Origin: Bathymodiolus brooksi | Lineage: Eukaryota; Mollusca; Bivalvia; Mytilida; Modiolidae | Direction of reading: 5' to 3' | NCBI GenBank assembly: GCA_963680875.1 | Contig: OY804583.1 | Coordinates: 31,175,331-31,239,330 of the forward strand | DNA length: 64,000 nucleotides | Part shown: piece by piece, positions 1 through 15,000 of the stretch | How the letters are laid out: each line of letters begins with the position of its first letter | Position numbering within the stretch: the stretch's first letter is position 1 | Made by a program: the position numbers and the translations under genes | Notes under the pieces: model-generated | What the model was told of the DNA's origin: nothing | Databases searched by the model: none | The model's input: the letters and a program-made list of their open reading frames with translations, nothing else

Positions 1-3000
1 GAGTTTAGAACTGTTACGACAGTGTGGTATTTTTGTTTTTTCTAGATCTTAGAACTGTTTCGACAGTGTGCTATTTTTTTGTTTTTTCTAGATCTTAGAA
101 CTGTTTCGACAGTGTGGTATTTTTTGTTTTTTCTAGATCTTAGAACTGTTTCGACAGTGTGGTATTTTTTTGTTTTTTCTAGATCTTAGAACTGTTTCGA
201 CAGTGTGGTAATTTTTTTTCTAGATCTTAGAACTGTTCCGACAGTGTGATATGTTTTTTTTCTAGATTTTAGAACTGTTACGACAGTGTGGTATTTTTTG
301 CTTTTCTAGATTTTAGAACTGTTACGACAGTGCGGTATTTTTGTTTTTTCTAGATCTTAGAACTGTAACGACAGTGTAGTATTTTTTTTTCTAGATCTTA
401 GAACTATTCCGACAGTGTGATATGTTTGTCTTTGCTAGATTTTAGAACTGTTACGACAGTGTGGTATGTTTGCTTTTTTTTTTCTAGATCTTAGAACTGT
501 TTCGACAGAGGGATATGTTTGTTTTTTCTAGATCTTAGAACTGTTCCGACAGTGTGGTATTATTTTGTTTTTCCTAGATCTTAGAACTGTTCCGTCAGTG
601 TGGTATTTTTTTTCTTCTAGATTTTAGAACTGTTCCGACATTGTGGTATTTTTTTTATTTTTTCTAGATCTTAGAATTGTTACGACGGTGTGGTATTTTT
701 TGTTTTTTGTAGATCTTAGAACTGTTCCGACAGTGTGGTATTTCTTGTTTTTTCTAGATTTTAAATCTGTTCCGACAGTGTGATATGTTTGTTTTCTAGA
801 TTATAGAACTGTTACGACAGTGTGGTATTTTTGTTTTTTCTAGATCTTAGAACTGTTACGACAGTGTAGTATTTTTTTTTCTAGATCTTAGAACTATTCC
901 GACAGTGTGATATGTTTGTCTTGCTAGATTTTAGAACTGTTACGACAGTGTGGTATGTTTGCTTTTTTTTTCTAGATCTTAGAACTGTTTCGACAGTGTG
1001 GTATTTTGTTGTTTTTTCTAGATCTTAGAACTGTTTCGACAGTGTGGTATTTTTATGTTTTTTCTAGATTTTAGAACTGTTCCGACAGAGGGATATGTTT
1101 GTTTTTTCTAGATCTTAGAACTGTTGCGACAGTGTGGTATTGTTTTGTTTTTCCTAGATCTTAGAACTGTTCCGACAGTGTGGTATTTTTTTTCTTCTAG
1201 ATTTTAGAACTGTTCCGACATTGTGGTATTTTTTTATTTTTTCTAGATCTTAGAATTGTTACGACGGTGTGGTATTTTTTGTTTTTTGTAGATCTTAGAA
1301 CTGTTCCGACAGTGTGGTATTTCTTGTTTTTACTAGATTTTAAATCTGTTCCGACAGTGTGATATGTTTGTTTTCTAGATTATAGAACTGTTACGACAGT
1401 GTGGTATTTTTTGCTTTTCTAGATTTTAGAACTGTTACGACAGTGTGGTATTTTTGTTTTTTCTAGATCTTAGAACTGTTACGACAGTGTGGTATATTTT
1501 TGTTTTTTCTAGATCTTAGAACTGTTCCGACAGTGTGATCTGTTTGTTTTTGCTAGATTATAGAACTGTTACGACAGTATGGTATGTTTGTTAGAGCTGT
1601 TACGACAGTGTGGTATGTTTGCTTTTTCTAGATTTTAGAATTGTTACGACAGTGTGGTATTTTTTGTTTTTTCTAGATCTTAGAACTGTTTCGACAGTGT
1701 GGTATTTTTTCGTTTTTTCTAGATCTTAGAACTGTTTCGACAGTGTGGTATTTTTTTTTTCTTCTAGATCTTAGAACTGTTCCGACAGTGTGATATGTTT
1801 TTTTTTCTAGATTTTAGAACTGTTACGACAGTGTGGTATTTTTTGCTTTTCTAGATTTTAGAACTGTTACGACAGTGTGGTATTTTTGTTTTTTCTAGAT
1901 CTTAGAACTGTTTCGACAGTGTGCTATTTTTTTGTTTTTTCTAGATCTTAGAACTGTTTCGACAGTGTGGTATTTTTTGTTTTTTCTAGATCTTAGAACT
2001 GTTTCGACAGTGTGGTATTTTTTTTGTTTTTTCTAGATCTTAGAACTGTTTCGACAGTGTGGTAATTTTTTTTCTAGATCTTAGAACTGTTCCGACAGTG
2101 TGATATGTTTTTTTTCTAGATTTTAGAACTGTTACGACAGTGTGGTATTTTTTGCTTTTCTAGATTTTAGAACTGTTACGACAGTGCGGTATTTTTTTTT
2201 TTCTAGATCTTAGAACTGTAACGACAGTGTAGTATTTTTTTTTCTAGATCTTAGAACTATTCCGACAGTGTGATATGTTTGTCTTTGCTAGATTTTAGAA
2301 CTGTTACGACAGTGTGGTATGTTTGCTTTTTTTTTCTAGATCTTAGAACTGTTTCGACAGTGTGGTATTTTGTTGTTTTTTCTAGATCTTAGAACTGTTT
2401 CGACAGTGTGGTATTTTTATGTTTTTTCTAGATCTTAGAACTGTTCCGACAGAGGGATATGTTTGTTTTTTCTAGATCTTAGAACTGTTCCGACAGTGTG
2501 GTATTATTTTGTTTTTCCTAGATCTTAGAACTGTTCCGTCAGTGTGGTATTTTTTTTCTTCTAGATTTTAGAACTGTTCCGACATTGTGGTATTTTTTTT
2601 ATTTTTTCTAGATCTTAGAATTGTTACGACGGTATGGTATTTTTTGTTTTTTGTAGATCTTAGAACTGTTCCGACAGTGTGGTATTTCTTGTTTTTACTA
2701 GATTTTAAATCTGTTCCGACAGTGTGATATGTTTGTTTTCTAGATTATAGAACTGTTACGACAGTGTGGTATTTTTTGCTTTTCTAGATTTTAGAACTGT
2801 TACGACAGTGTGGTATTTTTGTTTTTTCTAGATCTTAGAACTGTTACGACAGTGTGGTATATTTTTGTTTTTTCTAGATCTTAGAACTGTTCCGACAGTG
2901 TGATCTGTTTGTTTTTGCTAGATTATAGAACTGTTACGACAGTATGGTATGTTTGTTAGAGCTGTTACGACAGTGTGGTATGTTTGCTTTTTCTAGATTT

Positions 3001-6000
3001 TAGAATTGTTACGACAGTGTGGTATTTTTTGTTTTTTCTAGATCTTAGAACTGTTTCGACAGTGTGGTATTTTTTTGTTTTTTCTAGATCTTAGAACTGT
3101 TTCGACAGTGTGGTATTTTTTGTTTTTTCTAGATCTTAGAACTGTTTCGACAGTGTGCTATTTTTTTGTTTTTTCTAGATCTTAGAACTGTTTCGACAGT
3201 GTGGTATTTTTTGTTTTTTCTAGATCTTAGAACTGTTTCGACAGTGTGGTATTTTTTTGTTTTTTCTAGATCTTAGAACTGTTTCGACAGTGTGGTAATT
3301 TTTTTTCTAGATCTTAGAACTGTTCCGACAGTGTGATATGTTTTTTTTCTAGATTTTAGAACTGTTACGACAGTGTGGTATTTTTTGCTTTTCTAGATTT
3401 TAGAACTGTTACGACAGTGTGGTATTTTTGTTTTTTCTAGATCTTAGAACTGTTTCGACAGTGTGCTATTTTTTTGTTTTTTCTAGATCTTAGAACTGTT
3501 TCGACAGTGTGGTATTTTTTGTTTTTTCTAGATCTTAGAACTGTTTCGACAGTGTGGTATTTTTTTGTTTTTTCTAGATCTTAGAACTGTTTCGACAGTG
3601 TGGTAATTTTTTTTTCTAGATCTTAGAACTGTTCCGACAGTGTGATATGTTTTTTTTCTAGATTTTAGAACTGTTACGACAGTGTGGTATTTTTTGCTTT
3701 TCTAGATTTTAGAACTGTAACGACAGTGTAGTATTTTTTTTTCTAGATCTTAGAACTATTCCGACAGTGTGATATGTTTGTCTTTGCTAGATTTTAGAAC
3801 TGTTACGACAGTGTGGTATGTTTGCTTTTTTTTTCTAGATCTTAGAACTGTTTCGACAGTGTGGTATTTTGTTGTTTTTTCTAGATCTTAGAACTGTTTC
3901 GACAGTGTGGTATTTTTATGTTTTTTCTAGATCTTAGAACTGTTCCGACAGAGGGATATGTTTGTTTTTTCTAGATCTTAGAACTGTTCCGACAGTGTGG
4001 TATTATTTTGTTTTTCCTAGATCTTAGAACTGTTCCGTCAGTGTGGTATTTGTTTTCTTCTAGATTTTAGAACTGTTCCGACATTGTGGTATTTTTTTAA
4101 TTTTTTCTAGATCTTAGAATTGTTACGACGGTGTGGTATTTTTTGTTTTTTGTAGATCTTAGAACTGTTCCGACAGTGTGGTATTTCTTGTTTTTTCTAG
4201 ATTTTAAATCTGTTCCGACAGTGTGATATGTTTGTTTTCTAGATTATAGAACTGTTACGACAGTGTGGTATTTTTTGCTTTTCTAGATTTTAGAACTGTT
4301 ACGACAGTGTGGTATTTTTGTTTTTTCTAGATCTTAGAACTGTTACGACAGTGTGGTATATTTTTGTTTTTTCTAGATCTTAGAACTGTTCCGACAGTGT
4401 GATATGTTTGTTTTTGCTAGATTTTAGAACTGTTACGACAGTATGGTATGTTTGTTAGAGCTGTTACGACAGTGTGGTATTTTTTGTTTTCACTAGATCT
4501 TAGAACTGTTTCGACAGTGTGGTATTTTTTTGTTTTTTCTAGATCTTAGAACTGTTTCGACAGTGTGGTATTTTTTGTTTTTTCTAGATCTTAGAACTGT
4601 TTCGACAGTGTGGTATTTTTTTGTTTTTTCTAGATCTTAGAACTGTTTCGACAGTGTGGTATTTTTTTTTTCTAGATCTTAGAACTATTCCGACAGTGTG
4701 ATATGTTTTTTTTTCTAGATATTAGAACTGTTACGACAGTGTGGTATTTTTTGCTTTTCTAGATTTTAGAACTGTTACGACAGTGTGATATTTTTGTTTT
4801 TTCTAGATCTTAGAACTGTTACGACAGTGTGGTATATTTTGTTTTTTCTAGATCTTAGAACTGTTCCGACAGTGTGATCTGTTTGTTTTTGCTAGATTTT
4901 AGAACTGTTACGACAGTATGGTATGTTTGTTAGAGCTGTTACGACAGTGTGGTATGTTTTCTTTTTCTAGATTTTAGAATTGTTACGACAGTGTGGTATT
5001 TTTTGTTTTTTCTAGATCTTAGAACTGTTTCGACAGTGTGGTATTTTTTTTTTCTTCTAGATCTTAGAACTGTTCCGACTGTGTGATATGTTTTTTTTTC
5101 TAGATTTTAGAACTGTTACGACAGTGTGGTATTTTTGTTTTTTCTAGATCTTAGAACTGTTTCGACAGTGTGGTATTTTTTTGTTTTTTCTAGATCTTAG
5201 AACTGTTTCGACAGTGTGGTATTTTTTGTTTTTTCTAGATCTTAGAACTGTTTCGACAGTGTGCTATTTTTTTGTTTTTTCTAGATCTTAGAACTGTTTC
5301 GACAGTGTGGTATTTTTTGCTTTTCTAGATTTTAGAACTGTTACGACAGTGTGGTATTTTTGTTTTTTCTAGATCTTAGAACTGTTTCGACAGTGTGGGA
5401 TTTTTTTTTTCTTCTAGATCTTAGAACTGTTCCGACAGTGTGATATGTTTTTTTTTCTAGATTTTAGAACTGTTACGACAGTGTGGTATTTTTTGCTTTT
5501 CTAGAGTTTAGAACTGTTACGACAGTGTGGTATTTTTGTTTTTTCTAGATCTTAGAACTGTTTCGACAGTGTGCTATTTTTTTGTTTTTTCTAGATCTTA
5601 GAACTGTTTCGACAGTGTGGTATTTTTTGTTTTTTCTAGATCTTAGAACTGTTTCGACAGTGTGGTATTTTTTTGTTTTTTCTAGATCTTAGAACTGTTT
5701 CGACAGTGTGGTAATTTTTTTTCTAGATCTTAGAACTGTTCCGACAGTGTGATATGTTTTTTTTCTAGATTTTAGAACTGTTACGACAGTGTGGTATTTT
5801 TTGCTTTTCTAGATTTTAGAACTGTTACGACAGTGCGGTATTTTTTTTTTTCTAGATCTTAGAACTGTAACGACAGTGTAGTATTTTTTTTTCTAGATCT
5901 TAGAACTATTCCGACAGTGTGATATGTTTGTCTTTGCTAGATTTTAGAACTGTTACGACAGTGTGGTATGTTTGCTTTTTTTTTTCTAGATCTTAGAACT

Positions 6001-9000
6001 GTTTCGACAGTGTGGTATTTTGTTGTTTTTTCTAGATCTTAGAACTGTTTCGACAGTGTGGTATTTTTATGTTTTTTCTAGATCTTAGAACTGTTCCGAC
6101 AGAGGGATATGTTTGTTTTTTCTAGATCTTAGAACTGTTCCGATAGTGTGGTATTATTTTGTTTTTCCTAGATCTTAGAACTGTTCCGTCAGTGTGGTAT
6201 TTTTTTTCTTCTAGATTTTAGAACTGTTCCGACATTGTGGTATTTTTTTTATTTTTTTTAGATCTTAGAATTGTTACGACGGTGTGGTATTTTTTGTTTT
6301 TTGTAGATCTTAGAACTGTTCCGACAGTGTGGTATTTCTTGTTTTTTCTAGATTTTAAATCTGTTCCGACAGTGTGATATGTTTGTTTTCTAGATTATAG
6401 AACTGTTACGACAGTGTGGTATTTTTTGCTTTTCTAGATTTTAGAACTGTTACGACAGTGTGGTATTTTTGTTTTTTCTAGATCTTAGAACTGTTACGAC
6501 AGTGTGGTATATTTTTGTTTTTTCTAGATCTTAGAACTGTTTCGACAGTGTGGTATTTTTTGTTTTTTCTAGATCTTAGAACTGTTTCGACAGTGTGGTA
6601 TTTTTTGCTTTTCTAGATTTTAGAACTGTTACGACAGTGTGGTATTTTTGTTTTTTCTAGATCTTAAAACTGTTTCGACAGTGTGGTATTTTTTTGTTTT
6701 TTCTAGATCTTAGAACTGTTTCGACAGTGTGGTATTTTTTGTTTTTTCTAGATCTTAGAACTGTTTCGACAGTGTGGTATTTTTTTGTTTTTTCTAGATC
6801 TTAGAACTGTTTCGACAGTGTGGTATTTTTTTTTTCTTCTAGATCTTAGAACTGTTCCGACAGTGTGATATGTTTTTTTTTCTAGATTTTAGAACTGTTA
6901 CGACAGTGTGGTATTTTTTGCTTTTCTAGATTTTAGAACTGTTACGACAGTGTGGTATTTTTGTTTTTTCTAGATCTTAGAACTGTTTCGACAGTGTGCT
7001 ATTTTTTTGTTTTTTCTAGATCTTAGAACTGTTTCGACAGTGTGGTATTTTTTGTTTTTTCTAGATCTTAGAACTGTTTCGACAGTGTGGTATTTTTTAT
7101 TTTTTTTCTAGATCTTAGAACTGTTTCGACAGTGTGGTAATTTTTTTTCTAGATCTTAGAACTGTTCCGACAGTGTGATATGTTTTTTTTCTAGATTTTA
7201 GAACTGTTACGACAGTGTGGTATTTTTGCTTTTCTAGATTTTAGAACTGTTACGACAGTGTGGTATTTTTGTTTTTTCTAGATCTTAGAACTGTTACGAC
7301 AGTGTGGTATATTTTTGTTTTTTCTAGATCTTAGAACTGTTTCGACAGTGTGGTATTTTTTGTTTTTTCTAGATCTTAGAACTGTTTCGACAGTGTGGTA
7401 TTTTTTGCTTTTCTAGATTTTAGAACTGTTACGACAGTGTGGTATTTTTGTTTTTTCTAGATCTTAAAACTGTTTCGACAGTGTGGTATTTTTTTGTTTT
7501 TTCTAGATCTTAGAACTGTTTCGACAGTGTGGTATTTTTTGTTTTTTCTAGATCTTAGAACTGTTTCGACAGTGTGGTAATTTTTTGTTTTTTCTAGATC
7601 TTAGAACTGTTTCGACAGTGTGGTAATTTTATTTCTAGATCTTAAAACTGTTCCGACAGTGTGATATGTTTTTTTTATAGATTTTAGAACTGTTACGACA
7701 GTGTGGTATTTTTTGCTTTTCTAGATTTTAGAACTGTTACGACAGTGCGGTATTTTTGTTTTTTCTAGATCTTAGAACTGTTACGACAGTGTAGTATTTT
7801 TTTTTCTAGATCTTAGAACTATTCCGACAGTGTGATATGTTTGTCTTTGCTAGATTTTAGAACTGTTACGACAGTGTGGTATGTTTGCTTTTTTTTTCTA
7901 GATCTTAGAACTGTTTCGACAGTGTGGTATTTTGTTGTTTTTTCTAGATCTTAGAACTGTTTCGACAGTGTGGTATTTTATGTTTTTTCTAGATCTTAGA
8001 AGTGTTCCGACAGAGGGATATGTTTGTTTTTTCTAGATCTTAGAACTGTTCCGACAGTGTGGTATTATTTTGTTTTTCCTAGATCTTAGAACTGTTCCGT
8101 CAGTGTGGTATTTTTTTTCTTCTAGATTTTAGAACTGTTCCGACATTGTGGTATTTTTTTTATTTTTTCTAGATCTTAGAATTGTTACGACGGTGTGGTA
8201 TTTTTTGTTTTTTGTAGATCTTAGAACTGTTCCGACAGTGTGGTATTTCTTGTTTTTTCTAGATTTTAAATCTTTTCCGACAGTGTGATATGTTTGTTTT
8301 CTAGATTATAGAACTGTTACGACAGTGTGGTATTTTTGTTTTTTCTAGATCTTAGAACTGTTACGACAGTGTAGTATTTTTTTTTTCTAGATCTTAGAAC
8401 TATTCCGACAGTGTGATATGTTTGTCTTGCTAGATTTTAGAACTGTTACGACAGTGTGGTATGTTTGCTTTTTTTTTTCTAGATCTTAGAACTGTTTCGA
8501 CAGTGTGGTATTTTGTTGTTTTTTCTAGATCTTAGAACTGTTTCGACAGTGTGGTATTTTTATGTTTTTTCTAGATTTTAGAACTGTTCCGACAGAGGGA
8601 TATGTTTGTTTTTTCTAGATCTTAGAACTGTTGCGACAGTGTGGTATTGTTTTGTTTTTCCTAGATCTTAGAACTGTTCCGACAGTGTGGTATTGTTTTG
8701 TTTTTCCTAGATCTTAGAACTGTTCCGACAGTGTGGTATTTTTTTTCTTCTAGATTTTAGAACTGTTCCGACATTGTGGTATTTTTTTATTTTTTCTAGA
8801 TCTTAGAATTGTTACGACGGTGTGGTATTTTTTGTTTTTTGTAGATCTTAGAACTGTTCCGACAGTGTGGTATTTCTTGTTTTTACTAGATTTTAAATCT
8901 GTTCCGACAGTGTGATATGTTTGTTTTCTAGATTATAGAACTGTTACGACAGTGTGGTATTTTTTGCTTTTCTAGATCTTAGAACTGTTACGACAGTGTG

Positions 9001-12000
9001 GTATATTTTTGTTTTTTCTAGATCTTAGAACTGTTCCGACAGTGTGATCTGTTTGTTTTTGCTAGATTATAGAACTGTTACGACAGTATGGTATGTTTGT
9101 TAGAGCTGTTACGACAGTGTGGTATGTTTGCTTTTTCTAGATTTTAGAATTGTTACGACAGTGTGGTATTTTTTGTTTTTTCTAGATCTTAGAACTGTTT
9201 CGACAGTGTGGTATTTTTTTGTTTTTTCTAGATCTTAGAACTGTTTCGACAGTGTGGTATTTTTTTTTCTTCTAGATCTTAGAACTGTTCCGACAGTGTG
9301 ATATGTTTTTTTTTCTAGATTTTAGAACTGTTACGACAGTGTGGTATTTTTTGCTTTTCTAGATTTTAGAACTGTTACGACAGTGTGGTATTTTTGTTTT
9401 TTCTAGATCTTAGAACTGTTTCGACAGTGTGCTATTTTTTTGTTTTTTCTAGATCTTAGAACTGTTTCGACAGTGTGGTATTTTTTGTTTTTTCTAGATC
9501 TTAGAACTGTTTCGACAGTGTGGTAATTTTTTGTTTTTTCTAGATCTTAGAACTGTTTCGACAGTGTGGTAATTTTATTTCTAGATCTTAAAACTGTTCC
9601 GACAGTGTGATATGTTTTTTTTATAGATTTTAGAACTGTTACGACAGTGTGGTATTTTTTGCTTTTCTAGATTTTAGAACTGTTACGACAGTGCGGTATT
9701 TTTGTTTTTTCTAGATCTTAGAACTGTTACGACAGTGTAGTATTTTTTTTTCTAGATCTTAGAACTATTCCGACAGTGTGATATGTTTGTCTTTGCTAGA
9801 TTTTAGAACTGTTACGACAGTGTGGTATGTTTGCTTTTTTTTTCTAGATCTTAGAACTGTTTCGACAGTGTGGTATTTTGTTGTTTTTTCTAGATCTTAG
9901 AACTGTTTCGACAGTGTGGTATTTTATGTTTTTTCTAGATCTTAGAAGTGTTCCGACAGAGGGATATGTTTGTTTTTTCTAGATCTTAGAACTGTTCCGA
10001 CAGTGTGGTATTATTTTGTTTTTCCTAGATCTTAGAACTGTTCCGTCAGTGTGGTATTTTTTTTCTTCTAGATTTTAGAACTGTTCCGACATTGTGGTAT
10101 TTTTTTAATTTTTTCTAGATCTTAGAATTGTTACGACGGTGTGGTATTTTTTGTTTTTTGTAGATCTTAGAACTGTTCCGACAGTGTGGTATTTCTTGTT
10201 TTTTCTAGATTTTAAATCTGTTCCGACAGTGTGATATGTTTGTTTTCTAGATTATAGAACTGTTACGACAGTGTGGTATTTTTGTTTTTTCTAGATCTTA
10301 GAACTGTTACGACAGTGTAGTATTTTTTTTTTCTAGATCTTAGAACTATTCCGACAGTGTGATATGTTTGTCTTGCTAGATTTTAGAACTGTTACGACAG
10401 TGTGGTATGTTTGCTTTTTTTTTTCTAGATCTTAGAACTGTTTCGACAGTGTGGTATTTTGTTGTTTTTTCTAGATCTTAGAACTGTTTCGACAGTGTGG
10501 TATTTTTATGTTTTTTCTAGATTTTAGAACTGTTCCGACAGAGGGATATGTTTGTTTTTTCTAGATCTTAGAACTGTTGCGACAGTGTGGTATTGTTTTG
10601 TTTTTCCTAGATCTTAGAACTGTTCCGACAGTGTGGTATTGTTTTGTTTTTCCTAGATCTTAGAACTGTTCCGACAGTGTGGTATTTTTTTTCTTCTAGA
10701 TTTTAGAACTGTTCCGACATTGTGGTATTTTTTTATTTTTTCTAGATCTTAGAATTGTTACGACGGTGTGGTATTTTTTGTTTTTTGTAGATCTTAGAAC
10801 TGTTCCGACAGTGTGGTATTTCTTGTTTTTACTAGATTTTAAATCTGTTCCGACAGTGTGATATGTTTGTTTTCTAGATTATAGAACTGTTACGACAGTG
10901 TGGTATTTTTTGCTTTTCTAGATCTTAGAACTGTTACGACAGTGTGGTATATTTTTGTTTTTTCTAGATCTTAGAACTGTTCCGACAGTGTGATCTGTTT
11001 GTTTTTGCTAGATTATAGAACTGTTACGACAGTATGGTATGTTTGTTAGAGCTGTTACGACAGTGTGGTATGTTTGCTTTTTCTAGATTTTAGAATTGTT
11101 ACGACAGTGTGGTATTTTTCGTTTTTTCTAGATCTTAGAACTGTTTCGACAGTGTGGTATTTTTTTGTTTTTTCTAGATCTTAGAACTGTTTCGACAGTG
11201 TGGTATTTTTTTTTTCTTCTAGATCTTAGAACTGTTCCGACAGTGTGATATGTTTTTTTTTCTAGATTTTAGAACTGTTACGACAGTGTGGTATTTTTTG
11301 CTTTTCTAGATTTTAGAACTGTTACGACAGTGTGGTATTTTTGTTTTTTCTAGATCTTAGAACTGTTTCGACAGTGTGCTATTTTTTTGTTTTTTCTAGA
11401 TCTTAGAACTGTTTCGACAGTGTGGTATTTTTTGTTTTTTCTAGATCTTAGAACTGTTTCGACAGTGTGGTATTTTTTTTTTTTTTTCTAGATCTTAGAA
11501 CTGTTTCGACAGTGTGGTAATTTTTTTTCTAGATCTTAGAACTGTTCCGACAGTGTGATATGTTTTTTTTCTAGATTTTAGAACTGTTACGACAGTGTGG
11601 TATTTTTGCTTTTCTAGATTTTAGAACTGTTACGACAGTGTGGTATTTTTGTTTTTTCTAGATCTTAGAACTGTTACGACAGTGTGGTATATTTTTGTTT
11701 TTTCTAGATCTTAGAACTGTTTCGACAGTGTGGTATTTTTTGTTTTTTCTAGATCTTAGAACTGTTTCGACGGTGTGGTATTTTTTGCTTTTCTAGATTT
11801 TAGAACTGTTACGACAGTGTGGTATTTTTGTTTTTTCTAGATCTTAAAACTGTTTCGACAGTGTGGTATTTTTTTGTTTTTTCTAGATCTTAGAACTGTT
11901 TCGACAGTGTGGTATTTTTTGTTTTTTCTAGATCTTAGAACTGTTTCGACAGTGTGGTAATTTTTTGTTTTTTCTAGATCTTAGAACTGTTTCGACAGTG

Positions 12001-15000
12001 TGGTAATTTTATTTCTAGATCTTAAAACTGTTCCGACAGTGTGATATGTTTTTTTTCTAGATTTTAGAACTGTTACGACAGTGTGGTATTTTTTGCTTTT
12101 CTAGATTTTAGAACTGTTACGACAGTGCGGTATTTTTGTTTTTTCTAGATCTTAGAACTGTTACGACAGTGTAGTATTTTTTTTTCTAGATCTTAGAACT
12201 ATTCCGACAGTGTGATATGTTTGTCTTTGCTAGATTTTAGAACTGTTACGACAGTGTGGTATGTTTGCTTTTTTTTTCTAGATCTTAGAACTGTTTCGAC
12301 AGTGTGGTATTTTGTTGTTTTTTCTAGATCTTAGAACTGTTTCGACAGTGTGGTATTTTATGTTTTTTCTAGATCTTAGAAGTGTTCCGACAGAGGGATA
12401 TGTTTGTTTTTTCTAGATCTTAGAACTGTTCCGACAGTGTGGTATTATTTTGTTTTTCCTAGATCTTAGAACTGTTCCGTCAGTGTGGTATTTTTTTTCT
12501 TCTAGATTTTAGAACTGTTCCGACATTGTGGTATTTTTTTTATTTTTTCTAGATCTTAGAATTGTTACGACGGTGTGGTATTTTTTGTTTTTTGTAGATC
12601 TTAGAACTGTTCCGACAGTGTGGTATTTCTTGTTTTTTCTAGATTTTAAATCTGTTCCGACAGTGTGATATGTTTGTTTTCTAGATTATAGAACTGTTAC
12701 GACAGTGTGGTATTTTTGTTTTTTCTAGATCTTAGAACTGTTACGACAGTGTAGTATTTTTTTTTTCTAGATCTTAGAACTATTCCGACAGTGTGATATG
12801 TTTGTCTTGCTAGATTTTAGAACTGTTACGACAGTGTGGTATGTTTGCTTTTTTTTTTCTAGATCTTAGAACTGTTTCGACAGTGTGGTATTTTGTTGTT
12901 TTTTCTAGATCTTAGAACTGTTTCGACAGTGTGGTATTTTTATGTTTTTTCTAGATTTTAGAACTGTTCCGACAGAGGGATATGTTTGTTTTTTCTAGAT
13001 CTTAGAACTGTTGCGACAGTGTGGTATTGTTTTGTTTTTCCTAGATCTTAGAACTGTTCCGACAGTGTGGTATTTTTTTTCTTCTAGATTTTAGAACTGT
13101 TCCGACATTGTGGTATTTTTTTATTTTTTCTAGATCTTAGAATTGTTACGACGGTGTGGTATTTTTTGTTTTTTGTAGATCTTAGAACTGTTCCGACAGT
13201 GTGGTATTTCTTGTTTTTACTAGATTTTAAATCTGTTCCGACAGTGTGATATGTTTGTTTTCTAGATTATAGAACTGTTACGACAGTGTGGTATTTTTTG
13301 CTTTTCTAGATTTTAGAACTGTTACGACAGTGTGGTATTTTTGTTTTTTCTAGATCTTAGAACTGTTACGACAGTGTGGTATATTTTTGTTTTTTCTAGA
13401 TCTTAGAACTGTTCCGACAGTGTGATCTGTTTGTTTTTGCTAGATTATAGAACTGTTACGACAGTATGGTATGTTTGTTAGAGCTGTTACGACAGTGTGG
13501 TATGTTTGCTTTTTCTAGATTTTAGAATTGTTACGACAGTGTGGTATTTTTTGTTTTTTCTAGATCTTAGAACTGTTTCGACAGTGTGGTATTTTTTTGT
13601 TTTTTCTAGATCTTAGAACTGTTTCGACAGTGTGGTATTTTTTTTTCCTTCTAGATCTTAGAACTGTTCCGACAGTGTGATATGTTTTTTTTTCTAGATT
13701 TTAGAACTGTTACGACAGTGTGGTATTTTTTGCTTTTCTAGATTTTAGAACTGTTACGACAGTGTGGTATTTTTGTTTTTTCTAGATCTTAGAACTGTTT
13801 CGACAGTGTGCTATTTTTTTGTTTTTTCTAGATCTTAGAACTGTTTCGACAGTGTGGTATTTTTTGTTTTTTCTAGATCTTAGAACTGTTTCGACAGTGT
13901 GGTATTTTTTTTTTTTTTTCTAGATCTTAGAACTGTTTCGACAGTGTGGTAATTTTTTTTCTAGATCTTAGAACTGTTCCGACAGTGTGATATGTTTTTT
14001 TTCTAGATTTTAGAACTGTTACGACAGTGTGGTATTTTTGCTTTTCTAGATTTTAGAACTGTTACGACAGTGTGGTATTTTTGTTTTTTCTAGATCTTAG
14101 AACTGTTACGACAGTGTGGTATATTTTTGTTTTTTCTAGATCTTAGAACTGTTTCGACAGTGTGGTATTTTTTGTTTTTTCTAGATCTTAGAACTGTTTC
14201 GACAGTGTGGTATTTTTTGCTTTTCTAGATTTTAGAACTGTTACGACAGTGTGGTATTTTTGTTTTTTCTAGATCTTAAAACTGTTTCGACAGTGTGGTA
14301 TTTTTTTGTTTTTTCTAGATCTTAGAACTGTTTCGACAGTGTGGTATTTTTTGTTTTTTCTAGATCTTAGAACTGTTTCGACAGTGTGGTAATTTTTTGT
14401 TTTTTCTAGATCTTAGAACTGTTTCGACAGTGTGGTAATTTTATTTCTAGATCTTAAAACTGTTCCGACAGTGTGATATGTTTTTTTTATAGATTTTAGA
14501 ACTGTTACGACAGTGTGGTATTTTTTGCTTTTCTAGATTTTAGAACTGTTACGACAGTGCGGTATTTTTGTTTTTTCTAGATCTTAGAACTGTTACGACA
14601 GTGTAGTATTTTTTTTTCTAGATCTTAGAACTATTCCGACAGTGTGATATGTTTGTCTTTGCTAGATTTTAGAACTGTTACGACAGTGTGGTATGTTTGC
14701 TTTTTTTTTCTAGATCTTAGAACTGTTTCGACAGTGTGGTATTTTGTTGTTTTTTCTAGATCTTAGAACTGTTTCGACAGTGTGGTATTTTATGTTTTTT
14801 CTAGATCTTAGAAGTGTTCCGACAGAGGGATATGTTTGTTTTTTCTAGATCTTAGAACTGTTCCGACAGTGTGGTATTATTTTGTTTTTCCTAGATCTTA
14901 GAACTGTTCCGTCAGTGTGGTATTTTTTTTCTTCTAGATTTTAGAACTGTTCCGACATTGTGGTATTTTTTTTATTTTTTCTAGATCTTAGAATTGTTAC